DNA from: an uncultured Psychrobacillus sp.
Lineage (GTDB): Bacteria; Bacillota; Bacilli; Bacillales_A; Planococcaceae
Length of the DNA stretch: 64,000 nucleotides
Assembly: GCA_934234185.1 (NCBI GenBank)
Contig: CAKQHO010000006.1
Span: forward strand, 13,277-77,276
Direction of reading: 5' to 3'
In this document: piece after piece, positions 9,701-17,402 of the stretch
Numbering within the stretch: the stretch's first letter is position 1
How the letters are laid out: each line of letters begins with the position of its first letter
The notes under the pieces: model-generated
What the model was told of the DNA's origin: nothing
The model's input: only the letters and a program-made list of their open reading frames with translations
The model's database searches: none
Position numbers and translations under genes: made by a program

Positions 9701-9738
9701 GCCTTGTTTCCAAAGGCCCATCTTGTAAAGCTCGACAT
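6733..9738 (-). CDS. RND-superfamily efflux transporter permease (SwrC/YerP/AcrB-like)
   Basis: 1001 residues with the duplicated RND layout: one transmembrane helix, a large extracytoplasmic loop with porter subdomains, five or six helices (about 325-520), then the same again. Motifs include the N-terminal FLPSADNPQVTI, GVAVAVGRLVDDSIVVIENI with the acidic pair in helix 4, and GIVVTNAIVLLDR in helix 10. In Firmicutes these pumps export amphiphilic compounds (SwrC gives surfactin resistance) using the proton motive force. No membrane-fusion partner is adjacent. I chose the ATG at 9738 because AGGAGG lies 9 bases upstream; an upstream in-frame ATG would place that site inside the gene. Confidence 0.88.
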   Translation of the reverse strand: MSSFTRWAFGNKAAISVLTVLILVMGIISYFRLPMEFLPSADNPQVTIITMGQGIDSKTMEIEATTPIEQAVSGLNGKSSIYSRTGDGYSLVDIVYEAGYDMKQAKQEVQAAVANIHFPSNIAKPTVSQLHTSMIPIINIAVTFKDGLTDKNLEFARNEIKEKYQSVKGVSGVDIFGITESIISVDVDETKLGESGIPLTDILGILQGQNVAISVAEQKMENKLSNIKVIGDLTSIDKLKELSLTPEITLGDIATIKETTDANFTSRFNGKDSLDISITKDAQSNTVTISKEIEEVTKELNKQFPNQESQIYVSSSEIVQNSVHTMMKEVLLGALFATIVIMLFLRNIRSTLITIISIPLSLCLTLFLLWLSGVTLNILTLGGVAVAVGRLVDDSIVVIENIFRKMQTEKFSLQMVIDATKQVGVAITASTLATVAVFLPMSLLGGTLQAFLLPFALTVTYSLLASLLVALTVVPVLSGSLLKNSKLPEHKPAVLFPKTVAWSLNHKWVIFAISSVLFFGSIGAYFLIPKGAVDYSSADYVNVTVSYPAETPISHVKEKAMEIESFIQMLEETEFVFTQVGSPPESAQYGYVGSSTEANFSILLHDKKNIDKVVHALEEKRSEYTNAEFEIVAASFMMGGTSTSINVDVVGNNTSDLETVASRIVPQIKEIDGVEKVTSNQDEKKTVYSLVVNPSKVNAEQIAQQLGMMLNKTPIGTMNLDNKTKTVFLEPLINVEKSADLASIEIITNEGLVPVSTVASLEKEERSTTQLHKDGKTYLRVTASVDPNKLSEVASKLNTAIFGNEEKEGIDIPTGTEVFIGGSSSQQADEFTDLFLMMLVSIGIVFLIMVITFKSIRTPIAILFSLPLAAIGAILGIIISGISIDITALLGALMLIGIVVTNAIVLLDRVKQNEKSMTIREAIIEATATRMRPIFMTAIATICAMLPLLWKQAEAGSLVSQSLAVVVIGGLAMATLLTLIVVPCIYELLYFRKAKKQRMTM

Positions 9739-9939
9739 GTAAAAATTCCTCCTAATTTGCTTCATCTTTAATCTTCCTCTTTATCTTAATTATTAGAAAA
9801 GTTTTCTACATGGAGCTGAAGCTTGAACTTGGTGTAAGACTGAAGGCGGAGAGGGGATAAGACCAGCGTGTTCTAAGTGGAAATAGAAAAAAGTGGAGAA
9901 AGTCTTTATCTCCACTTCTTTCATTGGTATATATTTATT

Positions 9940-9977
9940 AATCCCATTTACTTGCAGGGGCAGAACAAGTACTTGCG
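9940..9977. repeat. Dispersed intergenic repeat, copy 4 (short)
   Basis: ATCCCATTTACTTGCAGGGG followed by AGTACTTGCGCT, abutting the stop of the GNAT gene on the minus strand. The stretch 9739-9940 otherwise holds only the upstream region of the pump gene and nothing recognised. Confidence 0.5.
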
Positions 9978-10409
9978 CTATAAGCTTGATTTCATAATAC
10001 AGTTAACCTCTGTAAAGCCCATCTTTTCATATATTTTTTTAGCAAAGTTGGTCGCAAAAACGTTTAAGCGGACCTCCTCAAATCCTTTTTCCTTTAAATA
10101 AGACTTTCCTTCATTTATTAGCTTCGTGGAAAGTCCTTTCCCACGATGTTCAGGAAGGACAAAGATTTCATAAATAAAGCCATATTCCTTAGCAGAGAAT
10201 ACATCCATATTTTGAGCAAGAAGAACCCACCCACTAATAGAGCCATCTTCTTCCTTCGTCACTAAATAGGTGGCACCTCGTCTAATAATTGGTGTTAAAA
10301 GCTCTAAAGCTTGTTCTTGCGTGATCTTCATCTGAGCGCCTTCACTTGCAGACTGCCCTGCGAAAGTAAGAATATATTCTATCTCTTTCTCTGTTGCGAT
10401 TTCTATCAT
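9978..10409 (-). CDS. GNAT-family N-acetyltransferase
   Basis: 143 residues with the GNAT core: the strand GFIYEIFVLPEHRGKGLSTKLI carries the acetyl-CoA pyrophosphate-binding R/Q-x-x-G-x-G/A loop (EHRGKGLS, about residues 88-95). A C-terminal segment VRLNVFATNFAKKIYEKMGF follows, typical of motif B. The acceptor is unknown. I take the ATG at 10409, with AAAGG 10 bases upstream; an in-frame TTG 18 bases earlier would remove that site. Confidence 0.75.
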   Translation of the reverse strand: MIEIATEKEIEYILTFAGQSASEGAQMKITQEQALELLTPIIRRGATYLVTKEEDGSISGWVLLAQNMDVFSAKEYGFIYEIFVLPEHRGKGLSTKLINEGKSYLKEKGFEEVRLNVFATNFAKKIYEKMGFTEVNCIMKSSL

Positions 10410-10539
10410 TTGATTCCAACCTTTCAATTGTAATAAATTACTATTTCTGTATTGCTTTATTTAATCCCTTCTTTTAGAGGGAAATTCTTTACTGACGGAG
10501 AATAGGTAGATAAGTATGATAGAAACGGAGAGAGTATTT

Positions 10540-11022
10540 ATGGATTTTATCATTTCTTTATTTAATTCCCATTATGATTTGTATATTCGATTAGTGGTAG
10601 CTACCTTTATAGGATTGTTAATAGGCTTGGAAAGAGCAATTAAGCATAAGCCGGCTGGTATCCGAACGCATATATTGGTTTGCTTAGGCTCTACTCTTGC
10701 AATGAGTCTTTCTACTTTAAACCAAGGACCTTATATGGACCCAATGCGTTTAGCAGCTCAGGTGATCAGTGGAATTGGTTTCCTTGGAGCAGGCGTTATC
10801 TGGCTGGACAAGGATAATATTAAGCGTGGACTAACTACCGCAGCGAACCTTTGGATAACAGCTTGTGTAGGATTAACCATCGGATATGGAGCCTATGACT
10901 TAGCGATTGTTACAGTACTTCTTATGTTCATTGCCATGAATCTGCCAAAGGTTATCGAGAAAATGGGGATACTTCCACCAAGAGATAAGGGACACGATGA
11001 AAGTGATAGTGATGGGGAATAA
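10540..11022 (+). CDS. MgtC/SapB family membrane protein
   Basis: 160 residues with four transmembrane helices and the MgtC signature blocks LIGLERAIKHKPAGIRTHIL, QVISGIGFLGAGVIW and GLTTAANLW. MgtC-family proteins are inner-membrane modulators linked to magnesium limitation and ATP synthase control in some pathogens; in Firmicutes the role is unclear. The ATG at 10540 has GGAGAG 7 bases upstream and is preferred over an ATG 24 bases earlier. The reading frame stays open after the TAA for 44 more codons (see findings). Confidence 0.82.
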   Translation: MDFIISLFNSHYDLYIRLVVATFIGLLIGLERAIKHKPAGIRTHILVCLGSTLAMSLSTLNQGPYMDPMRLAAQVISGIGFLGAGVIWLDKDNIKRGLTTAANLWITACVGLTIGYGAYDLAIVTVLLMFIAMNLPKVIEKMGILPPRDKGHDESDSDGE

Positions 11023-11168
11023 GACATAGAGTCTACTATAAAAGAAAGCAATACGAAAAATATTCAGATAGACATTTCTACCTGGATGAAACAAGGCGAA
11101 GAGTTCGACCCACTAGAGGAAATGATTCCGTTAGCTTACAGTATTATGTATAAATAAAATGAAAACAT

Positions 11169-11214
11169 AAAAAACACTTATTCTTAGAAGCATGTCTAAG
11201 GTAGGTGTTTTTTT
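11169..11214 (+). terminator. Rho-independent terminator downstream of the MgtC gene
   Basis: An imperfect stem (AAAACACTTA..CTTAGA pairing with TCTAAGG.TAGGTGTTTT) ends in a seven-base T run. It closes the transcription unit before the polysaccharide locus. Confidence 0.65.
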
Positions 11215-11246
11215 AATCATTAGAAGGAAAGAAAGAGGAAAAAAAT

Positions 11247-11286
11247 AAAAAAACCGGTTCTTTTTTATCATTATTTCTTATATAAT
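11247..11286 (+). promoter_or_regulatory. Candidate promoter and operator of the polysaccharide operon
   Basis: A TATAAT at 11281-11286 is preceded, at -35 distance, by a near-palindrome centred on AACCGGTT with A/T flanks (11247-11266). The -35 hexamer itself is poor, so the palindrome may be a regulator site covering it. This is a visual call only. Confidence 0.35.
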
Positions 11287-11323
11287 TCACTATGTTTGTA
11301 ATGAGCTGATAAAAAGGAGAGAA

Positions 11324-11980
11324 ATGTTGGAAAGAATTAACGAACATGTGTTTAGCGAAATTACCTCTACCCTTTATTTGAAGCATGGTAAGAGAATAGT
11401 GGATATTATGGTGAGCTTATTTTTAGTAATACTATTGTTTCCAGTACTAGTCATTCTTGCTTGTTTTATATTTTTTCAATCAGGAACACCAATAATATTT
11501 CGCCAAATACGTGGGGGCCAAGGGAACAAGCCCTTTATTATATGGAAGTTTCGAACTCTAAAAGATAGTGGAAATAAAGTAAAGAGTCATGCATATAATT
11601 GGAAAGAAGCTGTCCCAGAGAATTTTACTTTTAAAATGCCTGCACATCTTTCATTCACAAAAACAGGAAAGCTCTTTAGGAAATATAGCTTAGACGAACT
11701 ACCACAACTTTGGAATGTATTGAAAGGAGAAATGAGCTTAGTTGGTCCTAGGCCAGAAATAATAGAAATTACCTCTTATTACTCCCCTATGCAAAAACAA
11801 CGCTTGCTTGTAAGACCAGGAATTACTGGGTATGCACAAGTCAATGGTCGATCCGCAATTACCCACGGAGAAAAGATTTCTTATGACTTATACTACGTTC
11901 AAAATTGCTCCTTCTTATTAGATTTGAAAATTATTTTCCAAACCTTTCTTATTGTGTTCACTGGGAAGGACGCTACTTAA
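11324..11980 (+). CDS. Undecaprenyl-phosphate sugar-1-phosphate transferase (initiating)
   Basis: 218 residues of the bacterial sugar transferase family (EpsL/WcaJ C-terminal type). It has one transmembrane or re-entrant helix (about 29-51), the WKFRTL motif, DELPQLWNVLKGEMSLVGP followed by RPE, and RPGITGYAQVNGR. These enzymes move a sugar-1-phosphate from a UDP-sugar onto undecaprenyl phosphate at the inner membrane face and so start repeat-unit synthesis. It is the first gene of a same-strand locus running to 24309. GGAG lies just upstream of the ATG. The sugar specificity cannot be read. Confidence 0.88.
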   Translation: MLERINEHVFSEITSTLYLKHGKRIVDIMVSLFLVILLFPVLVILACFIFFQSGTPIIFRQIRGGQGNKPFIIWKFRTLKDSGNKVKSHAYNWKEAVPENFTFKMPAHLSFTKTGKLFRKYSLDELPQLWNVLKGEMSLVGPRPEIIEITSYYSPMQKQRLLVRPGITGYAQVNGRSAITHGEKISYDLYYVQNCSFLLDLKIIFQTFLIVFTGKDAT

Positions 11981-12005
11981 ATACTTGCTGAAGAAAGAGG
12001 AACAT

Positions 12006-12707
12006 ATGGAGAAACAAACAAGTTTATTGGAAATATGGAGGATATTAAAAAAACGGCTTTTATTCATTGTCATTATCTTCCTGTTGTCTGTTGCAGCTGC
12101 GGCTACCGTAAGTATTTACTTATTAACACCTAAATATGAGGCTTCCACACAAATGTTAATAAATCAAAAAAAGATTGATAGAAACCAACTGAATACGCAG
12201 GAAATAGAAACTAATCTACAGCTTATAAATACTTACAATGTCATTATTAAAAGTCCGTTAATTTTAACAAAGGTAATAGAAAACCTGCAGCTTGATGAAA
12301 CTCTTGAAACACTTGAAAAAAATATTTCTATTACAAATCAAAACAATTCCCAGGTTATTAATGTCATAGTCGAAAATTCAGATCGGAAGAAGGCTGTAGA
12401 AATTGCGAATATGACGGCTCAGGTATTTCAAAAGGAAATAAGTGACATTATGAGTGTTGACAATGTCATCATATTATATCCTGCAAATGAAAAGCGAAGT
12501 ATGGAGCCAACAAAGCCAAATCTAATTCTCAATATAGCGCTTGCAGCTATATTTGGCTTATTTTTGGGCGGAGGACTGAGTATTCTAAGAGAATATATCA
12601 ATACCACTATTAAAACAGAGGAAGATATTAGCGAGTTGGTTGATTTTGAGTTATTAGGATACATTAGTCCAATTACTAATAAGCATAAAAGGAAAAGAGG
12701 GAGGTGA
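12006..12707 (+). CDS. Wzz/YveK-type chain-length and BY-kinase modulator
   Basis: 233 residues with two transmembrane helices (about 20-40 and 172-192) flanking an extracytoplasmic coiled region, and a Wzz-type proline-rich block before the second helix (EKRSMEPTKPNLILN). In Firmicutes this protein (EpsA, CapA, YwqC) is separate from its kinase and activates it through the cytoplasmic C-terminal tail. GAGG sits 5 bases before the ATG at 12006, a better start than a GTG further upstream that overlaps the sugar transferase. It overlaps the kinase gene by 4 bases. Confidence 0.85.
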   Translation: MEKQTSLLEIWRILKKRLLFIVIIFLLSVAAAATVSIYLLTPKYEASTQMLINQKKIDRNQLNTQEIETNLQLINTYNVIIKSPLILTKVIENLQLDETLETLEKNISITNQNNSQVINVIVENSDRKKAVEIANMTAQVFQKEISDIMSVDNVIILYPANEKRSMEPTKPNLILNIALAAIFGLFLGGGLSILREYINTTIKTEEDISELVDFELLGYISPITNKHKRKRGR

Positions 12708-13408
12708 AACAACTGGGAGCAATAGAAAATTTAAAAGAACCTAGTAAAAAAGGGAAGAAGCTTTTGCAAAGCTATGAAAGAAATACAATGGCTGCTGAAC
12801 AGTTTAGGATGGTAAGAGCAAATATTAAATTTGTTTTGCGTGATCAAGATATAAAAACCATTCTGTTTACTTCCACTACTATCGGAGAGGGTAAATCTAC
12901 TATCTCCTCTAATCTAGCTATATCTTTTGCACAGGAAGGGAAAAAGGTTTTGCTAGTAGATGCAGATTTACGCAAGCCAACTGTTCATCATACTTTTAAC
13001 ACAAATATATTTCCTGGACTTACAAACTACTTAAAAAATGACAGTCGTTTACAGGACATTATCAAAACCTCTATCACTGATGATTTAGACATTATTACTT
13101 CTGGTTTAGTAGCAGGTAATCCTGTCGAGCTTTTAGATTCTCTACTAATGGAGAAATTCTTAGACGAGGTTAAGGAGTATTATGACCTGATTATTTTGGA
13201 TACCCCTCCATTATTATTAATTTCGGATGCGCAGCTCTTATCAAATAAATGTGATGGAACGATACTTGTGTTGAGCTCTGGAAAAACAGAGAGAAGGGAT
13301 TTGTTAAAAGCACAGTCTATGCTAAAGGCGTCGGGGGCTAATGTGGTAGGAGTGATTTTAAATAATCTGAAGCTAGAGAAAAGCCGGAATGGTTATTATA
13401 GTGATTAA
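12704..13408 (+). CDS. Bacterial tyrosine kinase (CpsD/EpsB/CapB type)
   Basis: 234 residues. Walker A is GEGKST (61-66), Walker A' is the block around DADLRKPT (86-93) and Walker B is LDTPP (165-169), the three signatures of BY-kinases. The C-terminus is short with one tyrosine pair (GYYSD), so the usual autophosphorylated tyrosine cluster is minimal. With the YveK-type protein upstream it should regulate polymer length or export. The GTG at 12704 overlaps the previous stop. A strong GGGAGG lies partly inside that start, so a CTG at 12713 is a real alternative. No PHP-type phosphatase gene follows, unlike many capsule operons. Confidence 0.87.
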   Translation: MKQLGAIENLKEPSKKGKKLLQSYERNTMAAEQFRMVRANIKFVLRDQDIKTILFTSTTIGEGKSTISSNLAISFAQEGKKVLLVDADLRKPTVHHTFNTNIFPGLTNYLKNDSRLQDIIKTSITDDLDIITSGLVAGNPVELLDSLLMEKFLDEVKEYYDLIILDTPPLLLISDAQLLSNKCDGTILVLSSGKTERRDLLKAQSMLKASGANVVGVILNNLKLEKSRNGYYSD

Positions 13409-13444
13409 AAAATTACTTATACTTTCTATTAAAGGAGATGAAGG

Positions 13445-14479
13445 ATGAAGAAAAAGATTCTCCATGTGCTAAGCTCTAATGATTTAGCTGGAGCTGAAAA
13501 TGTAGCGATGGGCATCATTAGTCTCTCTAGTGAAGAGTATGAGTGTGCTTATGCATCTCCCAAGGGTGATATTAAAACTATACTAGAACAAAGAGAGATA
13601 CAATACCTAGCAATGGATAAGCTATCTATTGCCCAAACAAAAAAGATCATCAAAAGCTTCCAACCAACTATTATTCATGCACATGACTTCACTGCAACCA
13701 TTATCTGTTTATGCTCCACATGGAGAATCCCAGTTGTCTCTCATATACATCAAAATCCCCTTTGGTTAAGGAAAGTGAATAAGCTATCCATCCTTTACTT
13801 TTTAGCTTGTATTAAACTAGCAGCTATATTGGCTGTTTCTCCAGCAATTAAAAACACAACCTTTCTGTCCAGACTTTTTTCTAAAAAAACAGTAGTTCTC
13901 CAAAATATTATTTCGATAGATTCTATCAAGAAATTGGCGAAAGAGCATACTAGTAATGCTTACGATCTAATCTTTATCGGCAGGTATGAGGAAATTAAAA
14001 ATCCACTCAGGTTTATTGAAATAGTATCAAAAGTGAGGAGAGATTTTCCAAATTTAAAGGTAGCCATGTTAGGAGGGGGTTCTTTGGAAGAAGATTGTAA
14101 AAGTTTAATAAATGAAAAAAAGCTCCAGCAGGTTATCGACTTTAAAAAATTTGTTGACAACCCCTATCCAGTATTAGAGCATTCCAAGGTTTTTATTATG
14201 ACCTCCAAATCAGAAGGCTCTCCTATGGTATTGTTGGAGGCATTAGCCCTGGGAAAGCCAGTCATTGCTCCAAAAATTCCCGGACTAGAAACGATCATTA
14301 ACAATCAAGCTGGTTTTCTATGTAATGAGGATGAAGAGTTTGTGGAGAATATTTCCTCGCTGTTAAATAGTGAAAATCTCTACTTAACAATGTCGGAGGC
14401 TGCTTCGAAACGAGCTAATGAACTATGTGATATGGAATCATACAAAGAGCTGTTACATAAGGTTTATTGTAGTGCTTAA
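13445..14479 (+). CDS. Glycosyltransferase, GT4 family
   Basis: 344 residues with a GT-B fold. The N-terminal domain carries NDLAGAENVAMG, a nucleotide- or acceptor-side loop. The C-terminal domain has the strand DLIFIGRYEEIKNPLRFIE and the EX7E-type block SEGSPMVLLEALALGKPVI. Such enzymes are retaining transferases that add a sugar from a nucleotide donor to the lipid-linked repeat unit at the cytoplasmic membrane face. AAAGGAG lies about 8 bases before the ATG. Donor and linkage are unknown. Confidence 0.85.
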   Translation: MKKKILHVLSSNDLAGAENVAMGIISLSSEEYECAYASPKGDIKTILEQREIQYLAMDKLSIAQTKKIIKSFQPTIIHAHDFTATIICLCSTWRIPVVSHIHQNPLWLRKVNKLSILYFLACIKLAAILAVSPAIKNTTFLSRLFSKKTVVLQNIISIDSIKKLAKEHTSNAYDLIFIGRYEEIKNPLRFIEIVSKVRRDFPNLKVAMLGGGSLEEDCKSLINEKKLQQVIDFKKFVDNPYPVLEHSKVFIMTSKSEGSPMVLLEALALGKPVIAPKIPGLETIINNQAGFLCNEDEEFVENISSLLNSENLYLTMSEAASKRANELCDMESYKELLHKVYCSA

Positions 14480-15797
14480 ACATTCCCAATTTCAACTAGT
14501 GGAAATAAGAGAAAGAACCATTTTTTACTGGATAGATGCTCTCTTATTAGTATTTTCTTTATTGGGAGATCTCTTGTTACAAACGAGCCTAGGTACCTAT
14601 CTTTTTATATTTTATATGGTACTTAGATTATGCTTCAGCTCTATCGAAAGAAACTTTGCTTTATTGATGATGCTAGTGCCTAATCTTGGGGTTATGTATG
14701 TAATCTTTGCAGATATTTATATACCAGCTTTAAATTTACTCATTGGTGTTGCCTTAGTAAAGATTTTACTAGAGTTTAAAAAAACTAGTTTAAGTTTTTC
14801 TTATTTTTTACTCATTTTATTTTTTATTGGATATGAATGGGCCCATGCCGGGGGGTACCTTTTCTCTTCTTTGCCCCGCTTGTTTAGTTGGACTATTGCC
14901 ATCGTTTATGTAGCTTTTTTCTTATATTACTCAAAAGATCGTTATAGCCACACCTTAGTTATGAAATATTTTTTAGCTGGTTTAGTAGTATCCGTCACGA
15001 TAGGAGTAGTCGAGTTTTATGGGAAATATGGAACATTATTAAGTAATAATGCCACTATACGCTTTAATGGTGGTGCAGGTGATGCTAACTATTTTTCTTT
15101 GTATATTATGCTTGGTCTATTCAGTATGCTGCTTTTGATAGAAAAAAAGAGATCAATACTTATGAAAATCATTTTTCCCTTCCTATTTCTTATACTATTT
15201 GCTTTCGGTATTCTCAGTTTGTCTCGGATGTTTTTGTTAGTTGTCACTACTATTATATTGATTCTTTTAGGAAGAATATTGATAGGTTTAAGAGAAAATA
15301 AAAGACAATTACGTTTTCTTGTCACGATTAGCACAATTGCTGGTATAGTGCTAATCTACTTTCAAGAAAAGGTACTATCTCTTATAGAGTTACTGCTATC
15401 TAGATTCACGGACTTTTTAAATGATCCATCCATGCTGACAAGTAATCGAAATGTCATTGCGGAAGAGTACTTCTATTACATGAATAGCTCAGTTGATAAA
15501 ACTATATTTGGAATAGGAATTCAAGATTACCATGAACGATCAGGAATCTTTTTAGAAACGCACAATATTCTCTTAGAGCTTTTTGTTGTTTGGGGAGTAG
15601 TGGGATTTTTCGTTTTTGCCGTTTTTTTATGTGCTCTATTTAAACAGGCTTCCAATAAGCCTATAAGGGAGACAAAACTCATAAATTGGTTACCCCTTTT
15701 ATGTATGGCAGTCTGTTATTTATCTTTAAATGCAATGTCGAATGAAAGTTTCTTTCTCCTACTGGCTTTTACCTTGAAACATATTTTTGATTTATAA
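14472..15797 (+). CDS. O-antigen ligase / Wzy-like polysaccharide polymerase
   Basis: About 441 residues with ten or more transmembrane segments and a larger extracytoplasmic loop late in the protein containing ETHNILLELFVVWGVVGFF, the H-N-x-x-L-E signature of the Wzy_C/O-antigen ligase family. It should polymerise or transfer lipid-linked repeat units outside the membrane. The start is uncertain: GTG at 14472, overlapping the previous gene by 8 bases with AAGG 9 bases upstream, is favoured over an in-frame TTG at 14418. Confidence 0.75.
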   Translation: MLKHSQFQLVEIRERTIFYWIDALLLVFSLLGDLLLQTSLGTYLFIFYMVLRLCFSSIERNFALLMMLVPNLGVMYVIFADIYIPALNLLIGVALVKILLEFKKTSLSFSYFLLILFFIGYEWAHAGGYLFSSLPRLFSWTIAIVYVAFFLYYSKDRYSHTLVMKYFLAGLVVSVTIGVVEFYGKYGTLLSNNATIRFNGGAGDANYFSLYIMLGLFSMLLLIEKKRSILMKIIFPFLFLILFAFGILSLSRMFLLVVTTIILILLGRILIGLRENKRQLRFLVTISTIAGIVLIYFQEKVLSLIELLLSRFTDFLNDPSMLTSNRNVIAEEYFYYMNSSVDKTIFGIGIQDYHERSGIFLETHNILLELFVVWGVVGFFVFAVFLCALFKQASNKPIRETKLINWLPLLCMAVCYLSLNAMSNESFFLLLAFTLKHIFDL

Positions 15798-15832
15798 ATT
15801 CTCTTGTTTCGTTGACCATGCATGGAAAATAA

Positions 15833-17386
15833 GTGAGTAAAGAAGGACTTCCTATTGAAAGTATGAAAAAAACTGCACTATATTTAATGATTATTACAGT
15901 TGTTTCCAAGATTACAGGCTTCCTTCGTGATGTAACATTGTCTTTTTTCTATGGAGCAACAGCTGTTAGCGATGCTTATATCATTTCTGTAACGATTACT
16001 TCCGTATTGTTTAGCTTGATTATCGCAGGAATATCTACAGCCTTTATCCCCATGTATAAGCAAATTGAAGTAGAAGCGGGTATTAAAGCAGCTAATCGAT
16101 TCACTAATAATTTAGTGAATGTTGTTCTTATTATTACCACATTAGTTGTACTGATAGGCGTATCATTTTCCCCTTTTCTGGTGAAGATTTTTGCAATTGG
16201 ATTTAGTGGAGAGAATTTAGAGAAGACGGTTTATTTCACTAAGATTAGTTTAATCGGAATCTATTTTACAAGCCTTACTCAATTATTTATAGGCTATCTC
16301 CAGCTAAATGGGAGATTTCTAATACCTGCGATGGTTGGACTTCCTTTTAATATTATTGTGATGATTACCATTTATTTAAGCGATGCTACCTCAAGTCTTT
16401 TCTTTTTAGCGATTGGAAATGTGGTGGCAGCACTTATTCAAATGCTATTTCTTTTTCCTTCTCTTTGGAAAGTAAAGTATCGTTACACCCCTTCTCTTAA
16501 TCTAAAAGATAAGAATTTATCGAAGATGTTTCGAATTGTATTTCCTATCATGATTGGAATATCAATAGATCAGATAAATTTAATGATTGATAAAACCTTG
16601 GCCTCTACCTTAGTAGAGGGAGGCATTTCTGCTTTAACATATGCCAGTCGACTGAATGATTTTGTACAAGGGATATTTGTCCTTTCCTTTGTAACAGTCA
16701 TGTTTCCTTACATTTCAAAAATGGCTGCACAGCACAATACGGCAGATTTGAAGAAATCCATCACTGAAGTTATTTCGAGTGTCATTATTATTGTAGTACC
16801 AGCGAGTGTAGGCATTATGATCTTAGCTGAACCAATCGTAAAGCTATTATATGGCCATGGACATTTTGATAGGCATGCAATAGAAATGACCACCCATGCA
16901 TTGTTCTATTACTCCATCGGAATGATTGGATATGGAATACGTGAGGTTTTAAACCGAACCTTTTACTCGTTACAAGATTCAAAAACACCGATGATCAATG
17001 CCGGTTTAGCCGTTCTTTTAAATATTATATTAAATATCATTTTATCTAAGTTTATGGGGATAAGTGGTCTGGCCTTGGCAACCAGTATTTCTGCCTTGTT
17101 TTGTTCTAGTTTATTATTGATAAATTTGCAAAAGAAAATAGGTTCCTTCGGATTTTCTAAAATTGTTATTATCCTACTTAAAGTGAGCATCGCTTCTTAT
17201 TGCATGGGGATAATTGTTTATGTTTTAAACGAGTATACTTTTGTGGATTTAAATATTTTGTTAAAAATGACTTTATTGATGATTATAGGCTCAATTGTCT
17301 ATTTCATCCTCATTGCTCTTTTAAAAATTAAAGAAGCAAAAATGATAGTGGACTTTTTTTCTAAGGCTATAAAAAGAAAAACGTAA
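15833..17386 (+). CDS. MurJ/Wzx-like lipid-linked oligosaccharide flippase
   Basis: 517 residues, about 14 transmembrane segments, MOP-superfamily MurJ-type blocks (SKITGFLRDVTLSFFYGA, DAYIISVTI, ISALTYASRLNDF, FDRHAIEMT). Within this operon it most likely flips the undecaprenyl-linked repeat unit, as Wzx would. The canonical lipid II role cannot be excluded because MurJ paralogues occur in both settings. The start is GTG at 15833 with a weak upstream GGAAA; an ATG at codon 11 is possible. Confidence 0.82.
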   Translation: MSKEGLPIESMKKTALYLMIITVVSKITGFLRDVTLSFFYGATAVSDAYIISVTITSVLFSLIIAGISTAFIPMYKQIEVEAGIKAANRFTNNLVNVVLIITTLVVLIGVSFSPFLVKIFAIGFSGENLEKTVYFTKISLIGIYFTSLTQLFIGYLQLNGRFLIPAMVGLPFNIIVMITIYLSDATSSLFFLAIGNVVAALIQMLFLFPSLWKVKYRYTPSLNLKDKNLSKMFRIVFPIMIGISIDQINLMIDKTLASTLVEGGISALTYASRLNDFVQGIFVLSFVTVMFPYISKMAAQHNTADLKKSITEVISSVIIIVVPASVGIMILAEPIVKLLYGHGHFDRHAIEMTTHALFYYSIGMIGYGIREVLNRTFYSLQDSKTPMINAGLAVLLNIILNIILSKFMGISGLALATSISALFCSSLLLINLQKKIGSFGFSKIVIILLKVSIASYCMGIIVYVLNEYTFVDLNILLKMTLLMIIGSIVYFILIALLKIKEAKMIVDFFSKAIKRKT

Positions 17387-17402
17387 AGGGGAAGGATACC
17401 TC

